This document shows, piece by piece, positions 35,312 through 43,956 of a stretch of DNA of 64,000 nt; position 1 is the stretch's first letter, and each line of letters begins with the position of its first letter. The DNA is taken from assembly GCA_903849645.1 (NCBI GenBank), contig CAINJJ010000031.1, forward strand, positions 1 to 64,000, in the 5' to 3' direction. Both the position numbers and the translations under genes were made by a program. This stretch comes from an uncultured Acidobacteriaceae bacterium (GTDB lineage: Bacteria > Acidobacteriota > Terriglobia > Terriglobales > Acidobacteriaceae). The notes under the pieces were generated by a model. It saw only the letters and a program-made list of their open reading frames with translations. It had not been told where the DNA came from and did no database searches.

Positions 35312-36032
35312 TGCTTCCTCCCACCATGCCGGCTCCGGCAAGAACCACTGCGTGCGTGTCGGACTCGATCTGCCCGTCGCACAGGCGCACAATGCGCGGC
35401 GTGTGCTCCAGCAATCGCGCGTCGTGGGTTGAAAAGATGAACGTGAGGCCAAGCCGCTGGTTGAGGTCGCGCATCAGGTCGATCAACTGCGTCGCGTTCT
35501 TCGTGTCCAGGTTGGCCGTGGGCTCGTCGGCCAGCACCAGCGCGGGCCGGTGCACGATGGCGCGGGCCACCGCCACCCGCTGGCGCTCGCCGCCCGAGAG
35601 CAGGTCCGGGCGATGGTTGGCGCGCGCGGAGAGTCCCACGCTCTCCAGCGCATCCGCCACGCGCCTCCGCCGTTCGCCGGCCCCTATGCCCTGTACGAGC
35701 AGGGGGAACTCTACGTTTTCGGCGGCAGTGAAGACGGGAATCAGGTTGAAGGTCTGAAAGACAAAGCCGATCTTCCGGCGGCGCAGCGCCGTTGTTTGCC
35801 CTGGGCTGAGCTTTGAGGTGTCCACGCCGTCCAGCTCGATGTGGCCCTCGGTCGGCTTGTCGATGCAGCCGATGAGGTTGAGCAGGGTGGACTTGCCGCT
35901 GCCACTGGGCCCGGCGATGGCCAGAAACTCCCCGGCCTCAACCTCCAGGCTGGCGTGCGAGAGGGCGCTGACGAAGCTGTGGTCGAGCGGGAACTTGCGG
36001 CTGACCGATGCTACGTTGACGAGCGGTTCCAT
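35304..36032 (-). CDS. LolD/MacB-type ABC transporter ATP-binding protein
   Basis: 242 residues. Walker A GPSGSGKST, Q-loop FVFQTFNLIPVFTA, signature LLSGGERQRVAVARA, Walker B ALVLADEPTANLD and switch histidine FSTHDA are all intact. It powers the neighbouring FtsX-type permease. It is the first gene of the six-gene unit that continues with permease, LolA-like protein, outer-membrane protein, kinase and response regulator, with only short gaps or overlaps between them. Confidence 0.94.
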   Translation of the reverse strand: MEPLVNVASVSRKFPLDHSFVSALSHASLEVEAGEFLAIAGPSGSGKSTLLNLIGCIDKPTEGHIELDGVDTSKLSPGQTTALRRRKIGFVFQTFNLIPVFTAAENVEFPLLVQGIGAGERRRRVADALESVGLSARANHRPDLLSGGERQRVAVARAIVHRPALVLADEPTANLDTKNATQLIDLMRDLNQRLGLTFIFSTHDARLLEHTPRIVRLCDGQIESDTHAVVLAGAGMVGGSNG

Positions 36033-36210
36033 GGGCCGTATTCCTTTCCGGGAGCCTGTTGCTCTGATGACAAGCTAACCGGAGTGGAATCGGCGGGTCG
36101 CGCGCTTTGTGACGAAGGGCTTGCAAGCCGGACAGGAGGCGCGATGGGAGGGATGAGCCGGAGAGGCGGGCATGCGGGCCCCGCCCCTCTGAACAGCATT
36201 TCAGCAGCGG

Positions 36211-37167
36211 TTAGGTATTGTCGGCATCCGGCTTGCCGGCGTCGGGCTTCAGGGTGGAGCGCACGGAGATCACCTTACCCAGAAGATCAAACCAGAAGGG
36301 CGCGCCCATGGAGATGGCGGCTGCCGTGATGAGCCATCCGAACAGGTGAGTGTAAAGCAGCAGGACGATCAGCGTGGCGAGCGCCTCGGCGGTCAGCAGC
36401 GTGTGCTCAAACCAGCTCTGGCCAGCCACGGCGGCCGGGAATGGCACCGGCGGCAGGTCCGCCTCTCTCCAGCCAAAGGGCAGCCCGATGGAGTTCAACT
36501 GGTCGGTGTACTGCTTGATCTGAACCTGTGTCGCAGTGGCGGCGTTGGGGTCCGTGAGAGGTTGGCCCGCCCGCGCCTGCGCCGCCGCCACCAGCCCCTT
36601 GCGCAGGCTGGAGTCGTTGGCCAGCGACTGGGCAATCTTGACGGTATCCGCGTTCAGTCCGATGGCGATGGCCAGGCCCAGCCCAAGGATGATCCACTGC
36701 GTACGCCGCTTGTACCAGCCTGAAACGCGATCCATCCCGGTGTTGAACCAGTCTTCGAGATTGGCCTGCAGTTGGGCCGCGTCTCCCGGCGCCTTGGCGA
36801 TGAAGGTGTTCACGGCGGTCTGCACGTTGGGCGGAATCACGATTCCCGGCGGCGGATTCTGGATGATATCCACCACGGTCATGGCAAAGTTCTGCGCCGG
36901 GATGTAGGAAGGCAGGTCGCCTTTGCTATCCGGCGGGTAACTCCCCTTGAAAAGCGAGTTAACCATGCCGTGGTTGTAGATCAGGTCGATGAAGCCGGAG
37001 GAGTTGTCGGGGTCTCCAATCAACTGGCCGATGCCCCGCTCCAGGTCACGGGCGCGGTTCTTGAATACCGATTCAATGAACTCGTTGACCGACGAGCAAA
37101 TCAGGCTCATCAACAGGAAAACAAACACCATGCCGATGATGATGTCGAGAATGTCGGAACCAAACAT
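36211..37167 (-). CDS. Multi-domain membrane protein of unknown function
   Basis: 318 residues. An N-terminal membrane segment (IIIGMVFVFLLMSLICSSVN) carries a conserved-looking NEFIESVFKNRARDLERG helix; a soluble stretch of about 110 residues follows, then an internal membrane segment (IILGLGLAIAIGLNADTVK) and two near the C-terminus. I do not recognise a named family with a known function. GGAGG lies upstream at a long spacing. It stands alone between the ABC unit and the nucleotidase gene. Confidence 0.72.
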   Translation of the reverse strand: MFGSDILDIIIGMVFVFLLMSLICSSVNEFIESVFKNRARDLERGIGQLIGDPDNSSGFIDLIYNHGMVNSLFKGSYPPDSKGDLPSYIPAQNFAMTVVDIIQNPPPGIVIPPNVQTAVNTFIAKAPGDAAQLQANLEDWFNTGMDRVSGWYKRRTQWIILGLGLAIAIGLNADTVKIAQSLANDSSLRKGLVAAAQARAGQPLTDPNAATATQVQIKQYTDQLNSIGLPFGWREADLPPVPFPAAVAGQSWFEHTLLTAEALATLIVLLLYTHLFGWLITAAAISMGAPFWFDLLGKVISVRSTLKPDAGKPDADNT

Positions 37168-37273
37168 GAGTCTTTGCGCCTCCGCAGGGATTGGGAGGCA
37201 CTATACACTGCGGCGACCATTGCTTGTCCAGCGGAATCGACGCCGCGCAGCCGGGGCAATGCCCGGCGGCGTG

Positions 37274-37810
37274 TTACTCGGGCACAAGGGCAAAGTAATC
37301 GGCCACCTGCAGCCAGTTATCCACGCGGGTAAATCCGCTGGCGGTCAGGTTGTGCGGCGCGGTGTAGAGCAGCCCCTGGCCTTCAAAGCGCTGCAGGTTG
37401 CGGGGCAGGTCGTCGATCAGATAGTCGGCGCGCAGGATGGACTTGTTGCCGCAGAAGACATAGTGCGTCGGCGGGATGAAGGGAAAGTGGCGCTGCAGCC
37501 ACCGGTATTTCGGGCCCAGCGAGTTGGGCACCGTCATGGCCTGCGTGGCGATGAAGATCTCAAAGCGGGTGGAAAGCGACAGCAGCACCTGCTGCGCGTC
37601 GGGAATCAGCGCGAGATCCTCAAAGAAGTCCTCCGCGTCGAGGAACGCCCGCAACTGCTGCTGCCGGTCCTGCGGCGCAATCTCCCAGAGGCCCTTGCCG
37701 GCCAGGTCCTGGGGCGTCACGTCTTCGTCAAAGGTCTGGTTGTAGCGGCGCAGGTGCTCTGCCAGCGTATCCGCCATCACTTCGTCCATATCCACGCAGA
37801 TGCGCTGCAC
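37274..37810 (-). CDS. 5'(3')-deoxyribonucleotidase-like HAD hydrolase
   Basis: 178 residues. The HAD motif I is VDMDEVMAD, with the two catalytic aspartates of the NT5C (mitochondrial-type deoxyribonucleotidase) subgroup; motif II is around IFIATQAMT and motif IV is YLIDDLPRN. These enzymes remove the 5'-phosphate from dUMP/dTMP or similar. The GTG start at 37810 has AGGAG seven bases upstream. Whether it works with the ThyX at 23-25 kb in thymidylate balance is speculation. Confidence 0.87.
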   Translation of the reverse strand: MQRICVDMDEVMADTLAEHLRRYNQTFDEDVTPQDLAGKGLWEIAPQDRQQQLRAFLDAEDFFEDLALIPDAQQVLLSLSTRFEIFIATQAMTVPNSLGPKYRWLQRHFPFIPPTHYVFCGNKSILRADYLIDDLPRNLQRFEGQGLLYTAPHNLTASGFTRVDNWLQVADYFALVPE

Positions 37811-37884
37811 GGGCTAGCTCCTCAAGATTGCGCTTCCTTCAAAAAGGGTAGCAGGGCAGAGGCTGTGTCTGTTCGATCCGAAGA

Positions 37885-37955
37885 ATACTGAAGTATTTGC
37901 TTGACAATTCACGCGAATCGGATCAACCTGTAGAGACTGAAGCGCACACTTCAGT
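37885..37955 (+). promoter_or_regulatory. Operator-like ACTGAAG repeats upstream of SRPBCC-ArsR
   Basis: ACTGAAG-cgcaca-CTTCAGT (37936-37955) is a perfect 7-bp inverted repeat, and a further copy of ACTGAAG sits within ATACTGAAGTAT (37885-37896). TTGACA at 37901-37906 could be a -35 box, although no good -10 follows at 17 bases. ArsR-type repressors bind such interrupted dyads, so autorepression of the pair downstream is likely. Confidence 0.6.
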
Positions 37956-37972
37956 AAAAGGAGGCAACCGCC

Positions 37973-38446
37973 ATGTCCCAGCCGTCCCTCATCCAGAACA
38001 CCTTTGTCGTCGAACGCAGCTACCCCGTCCCCCCGGAGCGGGTCTTTGCTGCCTTTGCGGACCCCGCCGTCAAGCGGCGCTGGTTTGGCGAGCGGGACCA
38101 CCATGTGGTCGAGCAATTCGAGGTCGACTTTCGCCCCGGCGGCACGGAGCGCTTCCGCTACCGCTTCAAGGAGGGCACGCTCTTCCCCGGCGTGGCCATC
38201 CGCAGTGAAGGAACCTACCACGAGATCGTCCCCAACCAGCGCATGGTGACCACCTCGGCCATGTATTTTGCCAACAAGATGATCTCGGTGGCGCTGTTGA
38301 CCATTGAACTGCTGCCCACCGACGCCGGAACGGACCTCGTCTGCACTCATCAGGCGGTGTTCTTTGAGGGCGCGGATGGGCCAGAGATGCGGGAAGCCGG
38401 CTGGCGCAGCCTCTTTGACAGTCTGGAGAAGGAACTGGCCCGCTAA
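37973..38446 (+). CDS. SRPBCC (AHSA1-type) domain protein
   Basis: 157 residues with the activator-of-Hsp90-homologue/START-like fold: RSYPVPPERVFAAFADPAVK at the start, WFG, the FEVDFRPGGTERFRY segment and LTIELLPTDAGTDLVCTHQ near the end. Family members bind hydrophobic ligands. A strong AAGGAGG lies nine bases before the ATG. The gene is followed by an ArsR regulator after 26 bases; this SRPBCC-ArsR pairing is widespread and the two are normally cotranscribed. Confidence 0.9.
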   Translation: MSQPSLIQNTFVVERSYPVPPERVFAAFADPAVKRRWFGERDHHVVEQFEVDFRPGGTERFRYRFKEGTLFPGVAIRSEGTYHEIVPNQRMVTTSAMYFANKMISVALLTIELLPTDAGTDLVCTHQAVFFEGADGPEMREAGWRSLFDSLEKELAR

Positions 38447-38472
38447 CCCACCTTTCCCACTGGAGGCCAGCC

Positions 38473-38805
38473 ATGCCCGGCAGCAACATCGATATAGGCC
38501 ACGTCTTTCACGCTCTCGGCGACCCCACGCGCCGCGCGATTGTGGACTCTCTGACCGCGGGACCGGCCTCGGTCTCGCGGCTCGCCGCGCCGCTGGGCAT
38601 CACCGTGACCGCCGTGGCGCAACACTTGCAAATCCTCGAAGAGGCCGGCCTGGTGCATACCGAGAAAACAGGCCGCGTCCGCACCTGCCGCATTGAGCCG
38701 GCCGGCTTTGACGCCCTCATGCAGTGGGTGCGCGACCATCGCACGGTCTGGGAGCGGCGGCTCGACCGGCTCGGCGAACTGCTGGGCGAGCCGCTTGAGC
38801 CTTAA
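38473..38805 (+). CDS. ArsR-family winged-helix repressor
   Basis: 110 residues: FHALGDPTRRAIVDSL followed by the recognition part GITVTAVAQHLQILEEAGLV and the wing TEKTGRVRTCRI, ending in a helical C-terminus with WVRDHRTVWERRL. No metal-binding ELCVCD motif is present, so it belongs to the non-metal branch usually found with SRPBCC proteins. GGAGG precedes the ATG. It probably acts on the dyad upstream of the pair. Confidence 0.92.
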   Translation: MPGSNIDIGHVFHALGDPTRRAIVDSLTAGPASVSRLAAPLGITVTAVAQHLQILEEAGLVHTEKTGRVRTCRIEPAGFDALMQWVRDHRTVWERRLDRLGELLGEPLEP

Positions 38806-38867
38806 CAGGATGCGCCGGCTCGTGTAACAGTAGAAGGCGGCAGCGTTTTACTGATTCGGAGGCCAGG

Positions 38868-39131
38868 ATGGCGACACCCACCTGCAAGCATATTGCGGAA
38901 TTCCTGAAGGATGTAACGCCCCAGTCCAAGGGTTGCGAGGAGTGCCTCAAGAGCGGAAGCCATTGGGTGCACCTGCGCATGTGCCTCACCTGCGGGCATG
39001 TGGGCTGCTGCGACTCGTCTGAGAATCGCCATGCGCGCGCCCACTTCCACGCCTCAAAGCATCCGCTGGTCAAGTCCGCCGAACTCGGCGAGAACTGGCG
39101 CTGGTGCTACATCGACGAGGTGTATCTCTAG
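38868..39131 (+). CDS. UBP-type zinc-finger protein
   Basis: 87 residues, almost entirely a ZnF-UBP domain: CKHI at the start, CEEC, CLTCGHVGCCDSS and the histidines of RHARAHFHASKHPL. In bacteria such small proteins are free-standing and of unknown role. GGAGG lies five bases before the ATG. It follows the ArsR gene on the same strand, with repeats downstream. Confidence 0.88.
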   Translation: MATPTCKHIAEFLKDVTPQSKGCEECLKSGSHWVHLRMCLTCGHVGCCDSSENRHARAHFHASKHPLVKSAELGENWRWCYIDEVYL

Positions 39132-39211
39132 AGCCGTTCTTCAACTTCGCGCGAGGGAAATTGAAGAACTGGCCCTACAGGTTGCGGAAAAGCATCATGA
39201 ATGCCATCAAT

Positions 39212-39372
39212 GTGTCAGGGCATGACTTGAGTCGTGCCGTAATCCAATCAAATCAACAGGGCTTTACAGGCTACGGGAAAACTCGATAGGGAAGGCACGA
39301 AGTGTCAGGGCATGACTTGAGTCGTGCCGTAATGCGAATCAAATGAACAGGGCTTTAGCCCCTGGGGGCGTG
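39212..39372. repeat. Tandem two-hairpin intergenic repeats
   Basis: Two copies of one element. A 32-base segment beginning GTGTCAGGGCATGACTTG is identical at 39212-39243 and 39302-39333; each is followed by a second block with CAGGGCTTTA. In copy two this forms CAGGGGCTAAAGCCC-type pairing (AGGGCTTTAGCCCCTG, 39349-39364). The arrangement matches the element at 12074-12133. The 287 bases between the UBP zinc-finger gene and rpsA hold nothing else. Confidence 0.75.
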
Positions 39373-39418
39373 CACTTCGGACCTTCTGATCAAGGAAGGG
39401 CCTTTCCCCGCAGCCTGC

Positions 39419-41320
39419 CTAAGCCAGCTCCACTTCAATCTTCTTGGCCTCGGCGTCCAGTTTCACAATCTTGAAGCTGCGAATCTGGCCTTCGCTCAGC
39501 GGCTCGGGCTTGGCCGAAGCCGCGGGCGCATTGCCCTTCCAGCGGTCCTTGAGCATCGACGAGAGGCTGGAGAGATCCACCTTGGCCGCGGGCGCCGCAG
39601 CCGCCGCAACAGGCGCTGCGCTTGCCTTGCTCCGGCAGGTGGCGCGGATGCCGTCGCCCAGCTCCACCTGCACAAACGCCGGCGAAGCCTCCACCACGCG
39701 CCCTGAGACCAGGTCTCCGGCCTTGTGTTCGGCGATGTACTCGTCGATGTCGGTGGGAATGAGCTGCTTCATGCTCAGCTTGATCTGGCGCTTTTCCAGG
39801 TCGATGGCCAGAATCTGCGCCTTCACCACCTGCCCGGCGCGCAGCGCGTCCGAGGGGTGGTTGAGACGCCGCTCGGCGGTAATCTCGCTGATGTGCACCA
39901 GCCCTTCGATGCCGTCGGCAATTTGCACAAAGGCCCCGAAGTTCATGATCTTGGTTACCGGCCCTTCGACTTGCGAGCCTACCGGGAAGTTGCGCGGAAC
40001 CTCGGTCCAGGGGTCGGCCAGGGTCTGCTTGAGGCCCAGGGAGATGCGCCGCTCCTCGGGCTTGATGCCCAGGATGATGGCGTCCACCCGGTCGCCCTGC
40101 TTGAGAATGTCGCTGGGATGGCGCAGCTTTTTGCCGTAGGCCATCTCAGAGATGTGAATGAGCCCCTCGACGCCCGGCTCGATCTCCACAAATGCGCCAA
40201 AATCCGCCAGCCGCGTCACGGTCCCGGTGATGCGCTGCCCGGCGCTGAGCCGGTCGGGCGCGGTCTGCCATGGCTCGGGCTGCAACTGCTTCAGCCCCAG
40301 CGAAATCTTCTTGGTCTCCGGGTCCACCTTGAGCAGGCGCACCTGGATCTCCTGGCCCACGGTCAGCACGTCCTCGGGCTTGGCCACGCGGGTGTGCGCC
40401 ATGTCGGAGATGTGCAGCAGGCCGTCAATGCCGCCCAGGTCGATAAAGGCGCCATAAGGCGCCAGGCTGCGCACCGTGCCGGTCAGCAGGTCGCCTTCCT
40501 TCATGGTTTCGTAGCGCGCCTGCACCAGCCCGCGCGCCTGTTCTTCCAGCACCACCCGCCGGTCCACCACCACGTCTTCGCTGGTGGTGTCGAGCTTGGT
40601 GATGCGGCAGGTAATCTCGGTGCCGACCAGCTTTTCCAGCTCCGCCGGATCCTTGGCGCCGCTGCGGCTGGCGGGCATGAAGGCGCGCACGCCCACATCC
40701 ACTGAGAGCCCGCCCTTGATGACGGCGGTCACAGTGCCCACCACGGCGGTCTTGTCGGCAAAGGCGGCTTCGAGCGCCGACCAGTCCCGAGGCTGCGCTA
40801 CATGGAAGCGCGTCAGCTCGTAGTAGTGCTCCTCGTTGCGCCCGGTCACCGAAACGGGGAAGGTGTCGCCCGCCTTGACGCCGTCGGCGTTGTCCTTGAA
40901 GGTGGAGCGGGCCAGCACGCCCTCGGTCTTGTAGCCGATGTCCACAAAGACCTGTTCGGCGGAGAGCGAAACCACCACGCCCTGGAGCTGCTTTGCCCCC
41001 GGCTCGGCCTTGTGCGAGTGGGTCCGCTCAAAGGCGGAGAGCAAATCGGCGAAGGACTCAGCCGGCTCCTCGTCCACGGGCGCCGGCGCTGGAACGGCTG
41101 CCGGGGCAGGGGGTTTTACTGGCGGAGCCACCGGGGCTGGCTCGGCCACAGCCACAAGGGCGGGCTCAGCCACCGCGGCCGGCGCTTCCTCGCTCACAGC
41201 TTCAGGCTGGGCAGCTTCAGGCACAACTTCTTCGGGCACGGAAGCGGGATTCACTTCAGCGGCGGGCTCAGGCGTAGTTTCGGGGGCAGGGAGAGAGGAT
41301 TCGAGGTTGTCGTTGGTCAT
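39419..41320 (-). CDS. rpsA: 30S ribosomal protein S1 with Ala/Pro/Glu-rich N-terminal extension
   Basis: 633 residues. About 105 residues rich in Ala, Pro, Glu and Val come first, then S1 OB-fold repeats from residue about 110 (QLQGVVVSLSAEQVFVDIGY; GTVTAVIKGGLSVDVGVRAF; GTVRSLAPYGAFIDLGGIDG; GTVTRLADFGAFVEIEPGVE; GPVTKIMNFGAFVQIADGIE; SGRVVEASPAFVQVELGDGI). The last repeat is interrupted by a Ser/Ala-rich insert before a KLDAEAKKIEVELA end. S1 binds mRNA on the small subunit. The acidic head is longer than in most S1 proteins. Confidence 0.95.
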   Translation of the reverse strand: MTNDNLESSLPAPETTPEPAAEVNPASVPEEVVPEAAQPEAVSEEAPAAVAEPALVAVAEPAPVAPPVKPPAPAAVPAPAPVDEEPAESFADLLSAFERTHSHKAEPGAKQLQGVVVSLSAEQVFVDIGYKTEGVLARSTFKDNADGVKAGDTFPVSVTGRNEEHYYELTRFHVAQPRDWSALEAAFADKTAVVGTVTAVIKGGLSVDVGVRAFMPASRSGAKDPAELEKLVGTEITCRITKLDTTSEDVVVDRRVVLEEQARGLVQARYETMKEGDLLTGTVRSLAPYGAFIDLGGIDGLLHISDMAHTRVAKPEDVLTVGQEIQVRLLKVDPETKKISLGLKQLQPEPWQTAPDRLSAGQRITGTVTRLADFGAFVEIEPGVEGLIHISEMAYGKKLRHPSDILKQGDRVDAIILGIKPEERRISLGLKQTLADPWTEVPRNFPVGSQVEGPVTKIMNFGAFVQIADGIEGLVHISEITAERRLNHPSDALRAGQVVKAQILAIDLEKRQIKLSMKQLIPTDIDEYIAEHKAGDLVSGRVVEASPAFVQVELGDGIRATCRSKASAAPVAAAAAPAAKVDLSSLSSMLKDRWKGNAPAASAKPEPLSEGQIRSFKIVKLDAEAKKIEVELA

Positions 41321-41476
41321 GACGGTTTACCCATCCATTCTCCCACGATTTGACGGCGGGTGCGGCTCAGGCTGCGATTGGCCTGCGGTTGCGCGGCCTC
41401 CGCGGTGGTCCCGCAGCGCGATTCTGGACACCGGCCCGCCTGGGGATTGAGAATGGCGGCGCAAGGGAGAGTCCCA

Positions 41477-42817
41477 GTGAAACGATCCTCAATGACAAGA
41501 CGGGAGTTTGTGCGCCTGGGAGCAGGCGCGATTGCGGCAGTGGAAGCAAGCGTTCTGGCGCCCTCCGCGCTGGCCGCGCTCGATGATCCGCAGGCCAAAG
41601 TACGCTTTGCCATCGTGGGAACGGGCATTCGCGGCTGCGACCTGCTGCGCGCCGCGCGCCAGGTGCCCACCGGCGTGTGCGTGGGCGCCGCGGATCTCTA
41701 CACCATGCGCCACCAGACAGCCAAAGAGGCCTGGGGCAGTGAGATTCCCACCACCGGCGACTATCGCACCCTCCTGGACCGCAAGGATGTGGACGCCATC
41801 CTCATCGCCACCTCCGACCACCTGCACCGCCGCGTCACCCTCGACGCCGTGGCCGCCGGCAAGGACGTCTACTGCGAAAAGCCCATGAGCCACACCGTCG
41901 CCGACGGCTTCGCCATGGTGGACGCCGTGCAGGCGGGCAAGCGCATCTTCCAGGCCGGCAGCCAGCGGGTCAGTTCCATCCTCTATGCCAAGGCCAGGGA
42001 GATCTTCCAGTCAGGCCGCCTCGGCGAGGTCCACTCCATCGACGCCCAGTGGAACCGCAACACCCCCGGAGGCGCATGGATCTATCCGGTCCCCGCCGAC
42101 GCCAGCCCGGAGAACGTGGACTGGGCCGCCTTCAGCCAGGATGCGCCGCCGCGCCCCTTTGACCCGGTGCGCTTCTTCCGCTGGCGCCTCTTTGCCGACT
42201 ACGGCTCCGGGCTGGGCGGTGACCTGTTCGTTCATCTGCTCTCCGGCATCCAGGCCATCACCGGCATCAACACCGTGGCCACGCGGGCCTATTCGAGCGG
42301 CGGCCTCTACCACTTCAAGGATGGCCGCGACTTCCCGGACCAGCTTGAAACCATCTATGACTATCCGGGCATGCAGGTTCATCTCCACTGCAACCAGAAC
42401 AACGCCGACAGCGACGAGCGCATCGCCTTCTTCGGCTCCAAAGGCACCATGGTCGTCACCGGCCGCACCGTCACCTTTACACCCGAGGAGGTGCGTCCCC
42501 AGTTTGAGGGCTATGGCTGGAACGGGATGACCGCGGCCCAGCGCCAGAAGGCGCTCGACGCCTGGCGCGCCGACCATCCGGCTGCGCCCCCGGCGGTGGT
42601 TCCGAGCCAGGTGGAGATCTACACCATGCCCCAGGGCTACAACGACACCGCGGATCACATCGCCAACTTCTTCAGCGCCGTGCACACCCGCCAGCACGTG
42701 GTGGAGGACGAGGTCTTTGGCAACACCGCGGCGATCGGCTGCCATCTGGCCAACCACTCTTACTTTCACCGCAACGTGGCCACGTGGGATGCGGCGGCCA
42801 AAACCATCAAGGGATAG
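41477..42817 (+). CDS. Tat-exported Gfo/Idh/MocA-family oxidoreductase
   Basis: 446 residues. The leader MTRREFVRLGAGAIAA is a twin-arginine signal. The Rossmann domain has VGTGIRGCDLL, and the catalytic-type Lys is in CEKPMSHT; the C-terminal beta-sheet domain follows. These NAD(P)-dependent enzymes oxidise or epimerise sugars. A GTG at 41477 with GGGAGAG five bases upstream is preferred over ATG at 41492. The next gene encodes a Tat-exported sugar isomerase, so the pair probably works on a carbohydrate outside the cytoplasm. Confidence 0.9.
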   Translation: MKRSSMTRREFVRLGAGAIAAVEASVLAPSALAALDDPQAKVRFAIVGTGIRGCDLLRAARQVPTGVCVGAADLYTMRHQTAKEAWGSEIPTTGDYRTLLDRKDVDAILIATSDHLHRRVTLDAVAAGKDVYCEKPMSHTVADGFAMVDAVQAGKRIFQAGSQRVSSILYAKAREIFQSGRLGEVHSIDAQWNRNTPGGAWIYPVPADASPENVDWAAFSQDAPPRPFDPVRFFRWRLFADYGSGLGGDLFVHLLSGIQAITGINTVATRAYSSGGLYHFKDGRDFPDQLETIYDYPGMQVHLHCNQNNADSDERIAFFGSKGTMVVTGRTVTFTPEEVRPQFEGYGWNGMTAAQRQKALDAWRADHPAAPPAVVPSQVEIYTMPQGYNDTADHIANFFSAVHTRQHVVEDEVFGNTAAIGCHLANHSYFHRNVATWDAAAKTIKG

Positions 42818-42859
42818 GCGCGTCGGCTACAAAGATTCGCCACCCAAGGAGAAATACCC

Positions 42860-43720
42860 ATGAGCAATACTTCGCGCAGAACTTTCTTGAAGGCCACGGC
42901 CGCTGTTGCCGCCGCGACCTGTGCCGGCGCAGCCCGGTTGGCCGCCAAACCTCTCGCCCTGCCCATCGGGTTGCAGCTCTACAGCGTGCGCGACCTGCTC
43001 CCCAAGGACTTTGCGGGAACCCTCGCGAAGGTCCGCGCCGCGGGCTACACCGAGGTCGAGGCCGCGGGCTACTACAAGAAGTCCGCCGCCGAGTTTCGCC
43101 AATCAATGGACACGGCCGGCCTGCGCTGCGTCAGCACCCATCACTCCATGGCCGACCTGAAGGGGAAGACAGCGGAGCTGATCGACTATGGTCATCGCCT
43201 GGGGCTCGATTACATGATCTGCTCCTATCCCCTGCACCGCGATGCAAAGGCTTCGGGGCCGTTCACGCTCGATGATTTCCGCTACATGGCCGACGAGCTC
43301 AACAAGGTGGGAGAAAAGGTAAAGGCCGCCGGCATGATCTTCGGCTACCACAACCACACCCCGGAGTTTGGCATTGAGGGCGGCATCGTCTATTACGACG
43401 AGCTGCTCCGGCTCACCGACCCCAGGCTGGTGGTGTTTGAGATGGACTGCGGCTGGGTCAAGGCCTCGGGACAGGACCCTCTGGCCTATCTCGCCAAGTC
43501 TCCGGAGCGCTTCCACCTGCTGCACATCAAGGACATGGTCAAGGGCCCCGATGGCAAGGAGCACTCCGTCGTGATGGGCACGGGCGGCATGGACGTTGCC
43601 CCCATCGTGCGCGCCGATGCGGGCCTCAAGCACTACTTCATCGAGCAGGAGGACTTTGAGATGGACGTGATGGAAGCCCTGCGCCGCGACGCCGACTACA
43701 TGCGCAAGATGGACATCTGA
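42860..43720 (+). CDS. Tat-exported sugar phosphate isomerase/epimerase (TIM barrel)
   Basis: 286 residues. A twin-arginine leader (SRRTFLKATAAVAAATCAG) precedes an AP-endonuclease-2-type TIM barrel: LPIGLQLYSVRDLL, GYTEVEAAGYY, the metal-binding YHNHTPEF, EMDCGWVKASG, LLHIKDM and FIEQEDF. This is the xylose-isomerase-like family that rearranges sugars. It starts 42 bases after the oxidoreductase and is surely in the same operon. Confidence 0.9.
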   Translation: MSNTSRRTFLKATAAVAAATCAGAARLAAKPLALPIGLQLYSVRDLLPKDFAGTLAKVRAAGYTEVEAAGYYKKSAAEFRQSMDTAGLRCVSTHHSMADLKGKTAELIDYGHRLGLDYMICSYPLHRDAKASGPFTLDDFRYMADELNKVGEKVKAAGMIFGYHNHTPEFGIEGGIVYYDELLRLTDPRLVVFEMDCGWVKASGQDPLAYLAKSPERFHLLHIKDMVKGPDGKEHSVVMGTGGMDVAPIVRADAGLKHYFIEQEDFEMDVMEALRRDADYMRKMDI

Positions 43721-43956
43721 CGCCTTCGTTCCGCCTCAAAAGGCTGCTCCGGCAGTTTGACAGGGCCAATACCATTGTTCCGGTGCGGGACCAGTCATCC
43801 TGTTTGCCCACAGCGGGCCGCTACCATCGAGTCTGGCGGCCCGCACAGGTCCGCCGGAGGCGGATGGACGCACCGCACCGCCCTGTCCTCGACGAGGACC
43901 CGCAGGCGGCGCGGCGGACTCCCAGCCTCGGTGCTCCATATCCGGAGAAAGGCCAA

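Noticed and set aside
39212..39372. The two 32-base direct repeats as a small CRISPR array
   Set aside because: There are only two units, the spacer region is itself repeated, the units form hairpins of an intergenic repeat family, and no cas gene is near.
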